Assembly (NCBI GenBank): GCA_947044365.1
Contig: OX345636.1
Span: 16,789,115 to 16,853,114 of the forward strand
Direction: 5' to 3'
Source: Petrosia ficiformis
Taxonomy: Eukaryota; Porifera; Demospongiae; Haplosclerida; Petrosiidae
DNA: 64,000 nt
In this document: positions 11,947 through 21,711 of the stretch, in pieces
How the letters are laid out: each line of letters starts with the position of its first letter
Position numbering within the stretch: the first letter of the stretch is position 1
Made by a program: the position numbers and the translations under genes
The notes under the pieces: generated by a model
Told to the model about the DNA's origin: nothing
Databases searched by the model: none
The model's input: only the letters and a program-made list of their open reading frames with translations

Positions 11947-12019
11947 GCCTTGGTAGCTCAGTTGGTAGAGCATCCGTCTGGAGTACAGTGTGTCGTGGGT
12001 TCAAATCCCACCTGAGGCA
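11947..12019 (+). tRNA. tRNA-like sequence (probable pseudogene or SINE head)
   Basis: It is 73 nt long. The 7-bp acceptor stem (gccttgg / ctgaggc) pairs with two G-T wobbles and is followed by A. The A box (tagctcagttgg) and B box (ggttcaaatcc) match pol III internal promoters. D and T stems are intact. The anticodon stem is poor (about 3 of 5 pairs), and the loop centre would read GGA (Ser), yet there is no long variable arm as serine tRNAs need. A decayed tRNA or tRNA-derived SINE head is therefore more likely than a working tRNA. No CCA is encoded. Confidence 0.6.
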
Positions 12020-12053
12020 ACTCTCATTTTTTCATTTTTCCATTGCCTCAGGT

Positions 12054-12100
12054 GTCTTTCTTTCTCAGGTGTCTTTCTTTCTTTCTTTCTTTCTTTTGAT
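12054..12100. repeat. (TTTC)n repeat
   Basis: A CTTT/TTTC run follows the tRNA-like sequence, as a simple tail often follows a SINE. Confidence 0.85.
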
Positions 12101-12446
12101 AATATCATGTATTTGTTACAGTATATTGTATGTACAATATACATAATTGAATGTAAGGCTATTTCATAAGGAAAGGAAAGAGATGGATCAGGAGAAAATG
12201 CAGGGGAGTGGTCAGTTTGAAATAGGTGGAGCTTTGGGTAGGGCTAATGGAATCACCACTCTATTATTTTCCTGGGGACAATACTGTTGTGTACATGTAT
12301 AATATCCCAGAATCAAATAGGATGATTTTCTTAAATTTTGAAACAAACTTTGGGAATGATTTCATATACTTTACTTTTTTGTGGGTTAGATTCTCAGCTG
12401 TTTAATTATAACATGAAGCATAAATTTAATCTGCATATTACACTAA
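12101..12446. other. Intergenic, nothing recognised
   Basis: No gene or repeat structure seen. Confidence 0.5.
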
Positions 12447-12580
12447 CCACTTCCATATAACCGTACATAAGCACTTACACCACTATACAGCAAAATACAA
12501 AGAGCTGTACGTATGTTGGGTTATATGGAAGTGGTTTGTTTAATTTTGGGTCCTATGTTAGTCTCCCAACCTTGTTCAGA
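12447..12580. mobile_element. Partial copy of the 2061-2368 snapback element
   Basis: Contains the 'cacttccatataacc' arm, a loop with 'aaagagctgta', the opposite arm 'ggttatatggaagtgg', and then 'tttaattttgggtcct' and 'cccaaccttgtt', all shared with the element at 2061. The outer portion of one arm is missing. Confidence 0.8.
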
Positions 12581-12890
12581 TGCTTTTTAGGTTACATTTT
12601 TTGAAGAAACATGTACATGTACATGTAAAGTGCATGTATGTTTGAACTCATGATATAGCGTCAAAATTAGAATGTGCTGACTTATTATGTGATGTACATG
12701 TACATGTACATGTAGTGTATACATTGTAGTTTAATGTCACAAGGAGCTAATACATGGGTATACTGTAAATAATGAAACCTCCATGGATTGAAACATATAC
12801 AAACAGAATTGGAAGGATAATTATATGAAAATGGTTCAGGCAAATAGATTGTTTGTACATGTAGTTCCAAACTAAAGAGGGTACTTGTAC

Positions 12891-13030
12891 CTGCTATTTG
12901 CCAACTTCTTATCTTTAAAGGATCACCAAGAGTAGCTATCAAACTAGCTGATTTTCCACGTGGTACTCCAAACTCTGTCAGCTTCTCGTGCCTCGTGCCA
13001 CAGATGAATTAGATCATTACGATACTCACC
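12891..13030 (-). pseudogene. Dynein heavy chain AAA5 exon, frameshifted
   Basis: On the minus strand a CAG acceptor at 13031 and a GTACAAG donor at 12890 bracket 140 nt. The first frame reads GEYRNDLIHLWHE. After a one-frame shift it reads LTEFGVPRGKSAS, then LGDPLKIRSWQIAG. Both match the start of AAA5 in axonemal dynein heavy chains, where YR..L...W, LGDP..IR.W and a GLP follow in order. The break lies at a tandem 7-bp duplication (ggcacga twice, about 12985-12998). Removing one copy would restore a single frame. It lies 3' of the stalk exon at 13778-14027, the order expected in dynein. I see no further dynein exons, so a broken gene remnant is likely. An assembly error is possible. Confidence 0.8.
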
Positions 13031-13777
13031 CTGTGTAAAATGAATAAAAGGATATTGTGAACACATAAATCTATCATTCTATAAAATATGTGTTTGAATC
13101 GGTCTAAATATGATTTGTTACATGAATATAAAAATGGGTACCAGGTCATAGTTGCACAATAACTTGTAAAAATATCAACAAAGTGGCTCCTATATACATG
13201 TATATGATATACATGTACATGTACATGTACATGTATACGTAACATAATTTATCTTCAACTACATGTAACAATTAATTAGATGATAAAAGTGATATAGATA
13301 ATGAGAATACTCTTATGTGCATAATCATACACATGACACTCATATGTACATGTACATGAATACATGTATGTACAGTATACACTACATGCACGTATTATTA
13401 TTGTATATGTACACTTAAGCCTAGTGCTGACTTTGACGGATGTATGTGTAATTAATGTGTGTGTGTGTGTGTGATAAAAGTTACAATTGTTATTGTTAAC
13501 CATTGTTTCTCTTTGATATCAAGTTTAGTACACTAATGAGGTTTCCAAACACCTTATGCAATGTGTCATGTAAACTAGGCATGGCTGAGACAGCGCATGT
13601 CAAGCCTATGTGGTTAAACACCGCTTCAAACACGTGGCTTTCAAAATGATTGAACTTATTTAGATTTTTAATACGTACTACGCAAACATAGATATAATAT
13701 TATACAAACTTTCCAGCTAACTGATAAGTGTGGGGCTCGCTCAGGCTCGCCTCAATTATACAAATGCATAAACTTAC
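13031..13777. other. Spacer or intron between dynein-derived exons
   Basis: TACATG runs (13200-13235, 13345-13375), a (GT) run at 13458-13475 and a C/G-rich palindrome-like tip near 13725-13750 ('ggctcgctcaggctcgcctc'). No other exon seen. Confidence 0.5.
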
Positions 13778-14027
13778 AGACATCTTCTTGGCCAGGTTGT
13801 ATTGAATTGAATTGTGCATCATCAGCAATGGTTTTTGTCTCTTCAAGTTTAATATTTGCTTCTTTTTCTTCTCTTTGAACTACTTCTTTTGTTTCTTCTG
13901 CAATAGCTGTGTCTTTCTTAATCTGTTCCATTGACTCATCAGTTTCTATTTGCGCTTGTTCAAGCAATGGTTGCATCTCCTCTAGTTCTATCTGCAGCTT
14001 TGCAACTTCTTCTGATGTGCTCAACAA
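13778..14027 (-). pseudogene. Dynein heavy chain stalk (CC1) exon, chimeric 3' end
   Basis: About 250 nt lie between a TTGATTAG acceptor and a GTAAGT donor on the minus strand. The open frame starts LLSTSEEVAKLQIELEEMQ and continues as a charged coiled coil to TKTIADDAQ. This is the pattern of the first helix of the microtubule-binding stalk of axonemal dynein heavy chains. The family would continue as an 'RDLDEALPAL'-type helix, but here the sequence switches after DDAQ to about 40 nt that also end the exon-like piece at 4436. The exon therefore looks recombined. Two tandem 'aattc' units mark the junction. With the AAA5 fragment downstream it represents a decayed dynein gene, though an intact divergent exon cannot be excluded. 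Confidence 0.75.
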
Positions 14028-14198
14028 CTAATCAAAAGAAAGTGTTATATACGATACTTAATTGCTGAAATAAAGGTACAAATACTAGATAGAATAATAC
14101 ACGTGAATAAAATGAATAGATGAAAGATAAATAGATCTGTACAGTGCACATGTATATACAGCAGAAGTGGTAGGGGTGTGGCACTAAAGAAGGTTTTG
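14028..14198. other. Intergenic
   Basis: No feature seen. Confidence 0.5.
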
Positions 14199-14515
14199 GA
14201 AGAGCCTTTGAGACCTCCAGGACAGCAACAGAACAGTCAACTGTTGAAACTAGTTCCAGTGTAATTCAACCCACACAACAGACTTCAATGATGTCATAGA
14301 TGTCAACCACACCCATTGCTCCACCCTCTAAACCAGAGTTGGGTGCTGGCCAGACTACACTGATGCTACCACCTGTATTTCAAAGAAAACCCCCTTCACC
14401 ATTGGGACAAGGGTCTCTCCTCAATGATAACTCTCCCTCGTGGACCAAAAACAGCCTACCACCTAGTTTACCTTCTACCACAATGAACACTCAAATATTC
14501 CCACCTAATAACTGA
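14199..14515 (+). pseudogene. Gln/Ser/Pro-rich ORF with one in-frame stop, unidentified
   Basis: A plus-strand frame runs from about 14199, starting GFGRAFETSRTATEQ, through a Gln/Thr/Ser-rich stretch to a TAG at 14297-14299. It then continues in frame from ATG 14300 (MSTTPIAPPSKPELG) to TAA after PPNN at 14515. The composition is low complexity and no domain is recognised. A neighbouring frame at 14165 reads SGRGVALKKVLEEPL. This may be a fragment of a disordered N-terminal region of some host gene. Function unknown. Confidence 0.35.
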
Positions 14516-15114
14516 TAATTTGTCATGTGACTATATGATAATTTGTCATGTGACTATTATTATTATAATATCATCATGTGACTATTATGATGGGGTTAGA
14601 GTAAAAATTACACTATTACATTATGCTTATTACACTATTATTTATTTATTTTTTGCAACGAATGCAGTCTTTGCTGTAATCTTACTCACCAACACCCTAA
14701 AAGAAGGCCATGAAGTGTACAAAAAATGTGAAAAAGGCAATTTCTCCTGTTTGGCCTGAAGAGAAGTTTAGAGTTGTAGCTGATCGGAGAAAGAAGTTGT
14801 ACATATGGACAACCATTAGCATATAGGAAGAGCAATTGATATTAGTTATAACATATACCACTTTATGTTTCTAGAAGATAAGACAGTTTTGACTGGTTAT
14901 TTATTTACTTATTTGTGTACATGATACTGGTTATTAAGCAGAGTTAACGGGGGATCCCCAGGCGGCCAGCTTTGTTAGCTAGCTAAGATGGCCATATAGG
15001 AGGCGGAGCCCCCTCTCAATATAAATACATGGAGTCCATGTGCCGTACCTCAGTCTAAAAAACACAGCAGACAATCAGAACAGGTCATTTTCTTTTTTTT
15101 CTAAGTCTCTCCAT
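14516..15114. other. Spacer; GC-richer from 14941, possible 5' region of a retroelement
   Basis: Sequence composition shifts to GC-rich near 14941 ('gggggatccccaggcggcc'), with 'tataaatacatggag' at about 15021, directly upstream of the gag-like frames. No terminal repeat could be defined. Confidence 0.45.
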
Positions 15115-16024
15115 GTCAGACACTCAAGACCCAGAAACTCCCATAGCCGGCGGAGGCACAGTGCCTCCAACTCCGTTGCAGGACGATAGTCTACAGAGAG
15201 AGCTCATATCCTCTGAGCTAACGGGAAGACAGGACAATAGCTCGCCCTCAAGCTCACAAGGTTAGAATAGTGTGTGTGCATGTCAGCTAGCCAGTCAGCT
15301 CTTGTGGCCAGCAAAAGCCTCATCCATTATTCTCCAGTTATCATGTATTCTATCATTTCTTGCTACAGCTCCCCTGCCAGCCAGCTCCCTAGCTCACCTT
15401 CAAACCTTCTCAAATTCTCTGCCATTGCCCTCACTACCAGCCCCGCTGCCAGAGGAGGGATGCACCGATGCAGCCTAACTACTCTGCTGGCTCCCCTCAC
15501 TCCAGCTGGAGCCTGCTCCCCGGCGCCATTCATCTTCTCAAAGGCCTCAACACCCATCCCAGCAAAGCTGGTGGCGAAGATCCAGGCACTGCACTTCATC
15601 GACACGAGGGAGCTTCTCCCAGACAATATCGCCCTGATGGAGAGACTGGAAGCTTTCCCGCCCCATGTTGGTCAAGTACCACGCTAGCAGGCCACGCAGA
15701 GGGAGGTGGCATCAATGAGGTCATGGGTCTGTGCATTCACAAGCCATTATGTCGGAGCCCAGGCCTGACTTAACAAAAGGCCGCCTGGCATACCTCAGGA
15801 ACATCGTCCAAGAAGCAGGACGTTTCGGGGGTGATGGATGGCGGACCTACGACTATGTCTTCCGTTCACAGGCAGCTGCCAACCCCGCCATGGACTGGTC
15901 TGAGCTGAACCCCTCCCTCCTGTTGGCCTTTATGCCCACAAGCTTCTGTAGGGAGCAATCATCAGTAGACACCTTAGACAGTCATAGCTTAGGTAGAACT
16001 GTACTGGGTACAGGTCTAAGGTAA
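15115..16024 (+). pseudogene. Degraded gag-like ORF of a retroelement
   Basis: A 50-codon frame (15115-15267, starts MSDTQDPETPIAGGG) ends in TAG. The region from 15274 is open to a TAG near 15687 and reads IPAKLVAKIQALHFID then RELLPDNIALMERL. The same frame continues (REVASMRSWVCAFTSHY) to a stop near 15770. A frameshift leads into 15731-16024, which reads GRLAYLRNIVQEAGRFGG and WRTYDYVFRSQAAAN. A W..YD..FR.QAA motif after a Leu-rich helix is common in gag-like proteins of animal retroelements, possibly DIRS/Ngaro type; the class is from memory and uncertain. Composition is GC-richer than its surroundings, in keeping with recent insertion. At least two stops and one frameshift indicate it is dead. 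Confidence 0.6.
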
Positions 16025-16204
16025 GACTCTACTCCGAAAGTAGCCTGTCAAACTAATGTCCAGAGATGGACACTACTATGTACATGTACTGACGGGTGGC
16101 GAGGCAATGAAGCCATTAGCTCTTCCATCCATAGTAGATATACATGTAAATATTATAGTCACATGGATAATAATCCATTAACTCTGGTCAGCATAGTGGA
16201 GGTA

Positions 16205-16908
16205 CAGTAGATGCAATAAAAAAGTTAACGTTTCGTAATTGTTCTACAATCATTCTCTGATTTGTTCCGTTTTTACGATTTAGAATCGTTTTTACGATTA
16301 TAATTGTTTTTAAAAACGTTAAAGCAATCTTTGCGCATGCACGTTTCAACAAGAAATCACATGAATGCCAAATATGGACGTTGCCGGTGACTACTTACAC
16401 TTTCAAACGCTCACCTTGCTGCTTTCTTGCAGCTAACGGAGCATGAGTTTGGTATCTGTGGCTTTCTTAAAAGGTCTTCTGTCCAGATATGTGAGTTAAA
16501 AGTCATTGCTGTTTAAAATGCATAAGTTATACAAGGTTGTACAGAGGTGGGCGTTGCCCATGGTACTACTATACTTTCAAGCGCTCGCCTTGGACTCTTC
16601 CTGGTGATAACAAAGCATAAGTTTGACATCATTGGCTTTGTTAACAACTCTTATGTCCAGCAAAGAAATTTAGAATCTTCAATCTCATAAAATACGAGAG
16701 TTATGGAGGTGAAAAGAATTATGTAGATGTTAAACGATCCGCCCCCACATATTTTTAGGAAAAACAGAAACGCCCAAGTTAATTATTAATTAATGCAAAC
16801 GATCAGATTCGTTTTTTAAAACGATTGCAACTGTAATTTGCAACGAATGGAGCCGTAAAACGATCGTAGAACGATTACGAAACATTAACTTCTTTATGAC
16901 CTCTACTG
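16205..16908. mobile_element. mariner/Tc1-like MITE with TA duplication
   Basis: The termini CAGTAGATGCAATAAA and its diverged complement ('tttatgacctctactg') sit between TA dinucleotides at 16203-16204 and 16909-16910. Inverted arms of about 60 bp share 'gtttcgtaat.gttctac.atc'. The centre holds two diverged repeats around 'actttcaa.cgctc.cctt' and 'aagcataagtttgacatc', related to a dispersed repeat at 17580-17700, 44290-44530 and 47640-47830. No transposase. Confidence 0.8.
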
Positions 16909-16987
16909 TATGTACTTCCCTCATGCAGGACAGTAGTACATAGACTAGTCTCCCCAAAGCCCACCAAGAGTCTTTAATACTCTATGG

Positions 16988-17255
16988 GAGTATCTTGAGG
17001 CAGAGCTCCCATGTACATGTACTTGCTTGCATGCATGGATTATTGTCAACACACATGTAAATAATACATGTAGTTACATGTACATGTATTACATACCACT
17101 AATTCTTCTTTTCTTTCGTCCAGCCATTAGAACTTCATCAATTTCTAGTAACTACAATGTAAATGAATAAAACAAATGTACATGCATCATAAGGTCATTC
17201 ACGTACATCTTGACCTCAGGAAAATGTACTACATTTATGGCTATACACTACATGA
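16988..17255 (-). repeat. Duplicated block Y, second copy, with 55-nt exon-like piece
   Basis: Same sequence as 9113-9385. The exon-like minus-strand piece (17097-17151) has one extra base relative to the first copy, which breaks the LLEIDEV frame but leaves the internal ATG frame MAGRKKRRIS intact up to the GTATGT donor. This suggests that the ATG frame may be the coding one. Confidence 0.5.
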
Positions 17256-17984
17256 CACTAGTGTTATTTTAGTTTGGCAATAATTACCACTTTTAGTCTT
17301 GGTCTTTTTCTGATCAAGTTACCAATAAACCCAGAATAACATGACAAAATTTCCAAAGTGTTTCAGGCATGATAAAGTCAGCCATGATTACTGAATGCTG
17401 GACACCATAAAGCAATCATAGGGATACTTTTTTCTCTATATAGTATATACACTTGTTTAATTGGCAGTTTGGTGGTTTTAGATCAAATTCAAAATTACCA
17501 ATTAATTCACGAATGTACATACTAAATATTTTCCTTCATAACTTTTATATTTTACACAACACAAACCTTTAACTTACTAGACAGAGGACCTTCTAACAAT
17601 GTTATAGATACCAAAATCATGGATTGTTAGTGGGAGGAAAGCAACAAGGCGAGTGTTTGAAAGTGCGTTGGCCAGTACCAACACCCACACTTAGCGTCTT
17701 TGTAAGTTGGATTGCTTATAACTTTTGGATTTTTGCACAAACTTAAAGCACATTTAGTAGACTGTCTTGCGTAGAAAACTGGAAATGTGGTTGAAAAATA
17801 TCAAAGGGCTTCAAAAATGCTACTGATGACATCCATGGTTAATTCTCAAAATTTTATTAATGTGAATAAATTTAAAGTCCACCTCCATTCCTCTTCTAGG
17901 TTGAGATTATCCTTACAAGTATGTGAATAGCAATATCAACAGCTAACACTTAGCCCCATAGTAATATCTTAAGTACACCCAGAG
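17256..17984. other. Intergenic repeats
   Basis: A right-end fragment of element A lies at about 17365-17455 ('gccatgattactgaatgctgg'). A piece of the dispersed repeat seen inside the 16205 MITE lies at 17580-17700. No gene. Confidence 0.6.
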
Positions 17985-18479
17985 GCTAACCTGGATATCT
18001 GTAAGTCAACCTAAGGTCTTCTTGTTGTATTGGTTACATTAATGTAAGTATCACCCTTTGACACAAACAGAGCTGGATTAGAAACTATGAGAAAAGCAAA
18101 AAATAATATACTAATTGATGGAACAAACAAGACATAAAGTATTCCAATGATTGTCCCACATAATATATATATATATATATATATATACAAACTAAGGTCG
18201 AGATTTCACTACACTGAGTACACTCCCAGATTAGTTGCCTCGTACTAAGGTGCTCAGCAATTATACTGAGCCAATTCATCATAAAAACTGCTCACACAAT
18301 ATTGTTAACATGCATGCATGTACATAACATACATACACAACATACACAACATAACACAACATACATACATATACATACTATGTACATTTCTGAGAAATAA
18401 GATTGATATACATACAAAAAAAGACAATGCAACACTTCCCATATATCAATCATACTTCTTACAAACGTAGTATCTGGAC
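17985..18479. repeat. Duplicated block Z, second copy
   Basis: Matches 195-440 and 1111-1469 but lacks the large CATA satellite, having only a short CATA patch at 18310-18375 and a (TA)n at 18166-18186. The satellite therefore expanded in, or was lost from, one copy. Confidence 0.7.
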
Positions 18480-18732
18480 ACACCATTTGCATCCAGTGAA
18501 AAAGCAACTGGGATCTCAACCTGGCCACGTAATCTTGGAGGCAAACCAGGCAATGTGAATCTTCCCAACAAGCGATTACTCTTTGCTATTTTCTCCTCTC
18601 CCTCAGAGACTTCTATAACAGCTTCAGTCTGATAGTCTTCGTTATTTTTGTAAACTCGTGAGTGAGAATATGGTATAGTAGTATTACGATTTATAAGAGT
18701 ACTCATTTTGCCATTAGCTAGCTCGATTCCCA
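18480..18732 (-). pseudogene. Hsp70 substrate-binding domain fragment
   Basis: The minus-strand frame reads GIELANGKMSTLINRNTTIP, then about 50 residues containing VIEVSEGEEKIAKSNRLLG, and ends IPVAFSLDANGV. This matches the beta-sandwich substrate-binding domain of Hsp70 (family pattern GIET..G.M..LI.RN..IP, then V.QGE...N..LG.F, then ..V.FDIDANGI). It is divergent, with ELANGKM and SEGEEKIAK at conserved places. Both ends are abrupt: the 5' side abuts an element A end at 18737, and the 3' side runs into block Z right after DANGV. There is no ATPase domain or lid nearby, so it is a stranded gene fragment. Confidence 0.8.
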
Positions 18733-18736
18733 AACT

Positions 18737-19175
18737 CAGCCATGATTACTGAATGCTGGACACCACAAAGCAGTCATAGGAATACTTTTTTCTCTACATA
18801 TCTTGTTTCAGTTGAGTTAATTACAGTAACATTTTTACAATATATAATTGTAATTTAGTTATAGTTGAGTTAACTAAAAGTCATAGCACCCATACTAATA
18901 AAAGGGGTTTTAGATATAGTTATAGTCAACTAAAACAACCAAGACTAATAAAACCAAACATCTATTGTTATACACTACATTAATTATGATCACTATAACT
19001 ATATCAATTATCACACATCCAGTCAACATACATGTACATGTATATGTAGAATAACAAATTTAATTAGGGGTGTGGTTTTTACCTTGTATTTACCTTGTAT
19101 TCATCAGATGTGTATCTCATATATATATTCCTGCTGGTCGATGAAGAATAGGAGCCTTTGTAAGTTGCTAACTCT
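18737..19175 (-). repeat. Duplicated block X, second copy, with exon-like end
   Basis: Begins with an element A right end ('cagccatgattactgaatg') and then a GTTAACTA-type inverted element (18815-18960). It ends with a minus-strand exon-like piece (about 19093-19175) open for some 24 codons and finishing RYTSDEYK at a GTAAAT donor. The identity of the peptide is unknown. Confidence 0.55.
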
Positions 19176-19987
19176 AAAAAAACACAAAAAAATACATGTA
19201 AAATAATAATTATTATTCAAATATCTACAACTAACCAAATTTACTATGATTTTATGAATTAAAATAAAATGCGCGACACAATACACATACATGAACATGT
19301 ATTCATACACGTACATGTACATACTGACATATGGCCACCTAGCCTGGCATCTTATAACCATTACGTATAGTTTAATATTATAAGGTTAATATACTATAGT
19401 TAATATCATAAGGTTAATGCATGATTATACTGTAAGTTAATACCCTTACATGTACTATATTGTATAGTTTAACGTCATTAGATCATTAAATACATATTAC
19501 AGACATGGGGTCAATTACAATATATTACTATTACCTCTGAGGTCAATGTAATATATTACTACTGCTATAACCTAGTAGATTACTACTACTATTACTTACT
19601 GTTATGGATTACTACACACATACATGTACATGTCAAGTGTAGGCTCGAGTACATGTACATATTAATTGTCGGCTTAAGTACGCACTGTACAGCATACACA
19701 TACATGTACATATCAGGTGTACACACTATACAGTACACGTACATATCAATTGTAGGCTTGAGTACACTTACACACATACTGTACATATCATCTGTAGGCT
19801 AGTAATATGCACTTTTTCATAATTAGCCTATTTACAATTATACAAATAATACAATACCATAGTTTTCTGTGTGTCCACTTGCTTGTTTGTTCTTCACCTA
19901 CATATACTCAATTAAAAAAAGGTGAACAACAATTATTTAGTCCCTCAATGTAAAATACAGAGTAAGAGCGAGGCTTGCTTAAATCAG
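19176..19987. other. Intergenic, TACATG-rich
   Basis: 'gtacatgtac' and 'aggcttgagtac'-type tandem motifs recur from 19620 to 19800. No coding signal. Confidence 0.6.
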
Positions 19988-20156
19988 TAGTGCTGTTTTA
20001 GTATGACGATAATGACTACTTCTTTGTTACAGTTACAGTATGCCGCAAACTAACTACAAAAAGTGCCCATTATGGGCCATATGGCTTTAGTTATACACTA
20101 GGTAGTTAACTACTGAAAGGGGATGTAGTTATAGTTAACTAAAACAACACTACTTA
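19988..20156. mobile_element. Small MITE with TTTTAGTTAACTATAA-type ends
   Basis: The left end 'agtagtgctgttttag' faces the right end 'ctaaaacaacactact'. Internal 'tagttatagttaacta' motifs recur in copies at about 6413-6560, 18815-18960 and 39140-39310. Confidence 0.7.
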
Positions 20157-20246
20157 ACTGACGTGAGAACTAACAGTAGCCCCCACAACAGTTTACAGTG
20201 ATCTCAGCACACTCTTGGTAGACTTATATGCAGTGGTGTGGAAAGA

Positions 20247-20293
20247 CCCTGCTGGAATGGCTGTTTCCACTGGAAACAGCCATTCCAGCAGGG
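20247..20293. repeat. Perfect 47-bp palindrome (22-bp arms)
   Basis: The arms ccctgctggaatggctgttt + cc and their exact reverse complement are separated by 'act'. It follows 'cagtggtgtggaaa' at 20231, a string that recurs at 28341-28354 without the second arm. Confidence 0.95.
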
Positions 20294-20639
20294 CGTTGTC
20301 CAACAATGCAAGAAGCTAAAATGTGAAAATCACAAAATCGGCTCACTGTATCCATACCCTGCATACATGTATGTCTGCAAAGAGAGTGACGGCCTGCACC
20401 ATCGCGAGAAGGTGTCACTGTGTCGCAAGCCCCCCTCCCTGCCACCCTCTCTCACTCTGCTTATCCCTAAACCAGCGTCTCATACACATATCTCATTGAC
20501 ATGCGAGCTGGCTGCTCACCATCAGGATTGCACTAGGAAGCTCACCATACAAGATGGATCCCGACAGAGTAAGAGATGCACAATCCCTTGTGAACACACG
20601 TTGAGTGGTTCACAGTAGGGTAGGGATTGTCATTCCCAC
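20294..20639. other. Unidentified, GC-richer spacer
   Basis: An open plus-strand frame to 20618 is present, but it starts inside the palindrome, has low-complexity Pro/Leu stretches and matches nothing I know. Not called as a gene. Confidence 0.4.
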
Positions 20640-20985
20640 CATTGTCATTCCTGTACGCTACTTGTAAACCCATCTAAACGATGGGGTGCATACAGGAAGT
20701 CTTGATCTTGATCCATGTACGCTACTTGTAAACCCCTGTAATGACGGGGTGCGTACAGGAAGTCTTGGTCTTGTGGTCTTGATCCATGTACGCTACTTGT
20801 AAACCCGTCTAATGATGGGGTGCGTACAGGAAGTCTTGGTCTTGTGGTCTTGATCCATGTACGCTACTTGTAAACCCATCTAAACGATGGGGTGCGTACA
20901 GGAAGTTTTGGTCTTGTGGTCTTGATCCATGTACGCTACTTGTAAACCCGTCTAATGACGGGGTGCGTACAGGAAGTCTGGAAAG
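20640..20985. repeat. Tandem array, five ~71-bp units each with a hairpin
   Basis: Units start at about 20652, 20717, 20788, 20859 and 20931, each beginning 'gtacgctacttgtaaaccc' and ending 'ggggtgcgtacaggaagt'. Within each unit gtacgc...gcgtac and an inner accc...gggt can pair. A decayed sixth unit may extend to 21055. No coding. Confidence 0.93.
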
Positions 20986-21711
20986 AGCACACAAGCACAC
21001 GTCTTAAACCATCAAAGATGGGTGTGTACTTGCAGCCCTAAACCAGACATCTTGGTCTTGATATGACACATACATGTACATGTAGATTTATAAAAGCCTA
21101 ACAACAACCTTAGAACAATACACAAACACAACAGATACGCAAGTGAAACTTTGTGCAATAACAAAAAAAAAAAAAAACTATGTCTCTCCCTTGCTACTCT
21201 ATCCTACTACATGTTTCAAACAAAACCGTATGTCAAAAGCATCGTGACTATATTACGTATAGCCAGTCATTGGTACACATGAAGATGTTTGAAACATATA
21301 GCAAAGAGAGCAAGAGAGAGATGGAGAGAAATAATATCCTCATTGCCCTCGGCCAGCAAGGGCAAAGGGGTTAGTTTAAATTATACACTAGGTTAATTGT
21401 AAATACTGTTGTAACTCAACAAAAAAATACATTCCTCCTTTTTTACTCTATGCTTCAGTCTTCAGTCTGTAAAAGCTACACAATCAATCAGTGTCGGTAT
21501 ACATGCCACCCACACGTGATACACAACACCAACACTGAGCACATACACATTGCGTTACATGTCACCCACACGTGTACATGTACATACATGTGACTGGTCC
21601 AAATGAATACATACATGCCACCCACACGTGGTACATGAGTTATGTACTCACTGTTCCCACCACATCTGCTATGTGTAAGTGGTTCGTACCGATTACATGT
21701 ACTCTGTGATT
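20986..21711. other. 3' flank of the minus-strand transposase-OTU gene
   Basis: Poly-A at about 21163-21177. The string 'cacccacacgtg' occurs three times (21507, 21563 and 21619 regions), each after TACATG or its variants. No exon seen. Confidence 0.6.

Noticed and set aside
11947..12019. Functional tRNA-Ser(GGA)
   Set aside because: The anticodon stem pairs poorly and the long variable arm typical of serine tRNAs is missing, so it is called tRNA-like only.
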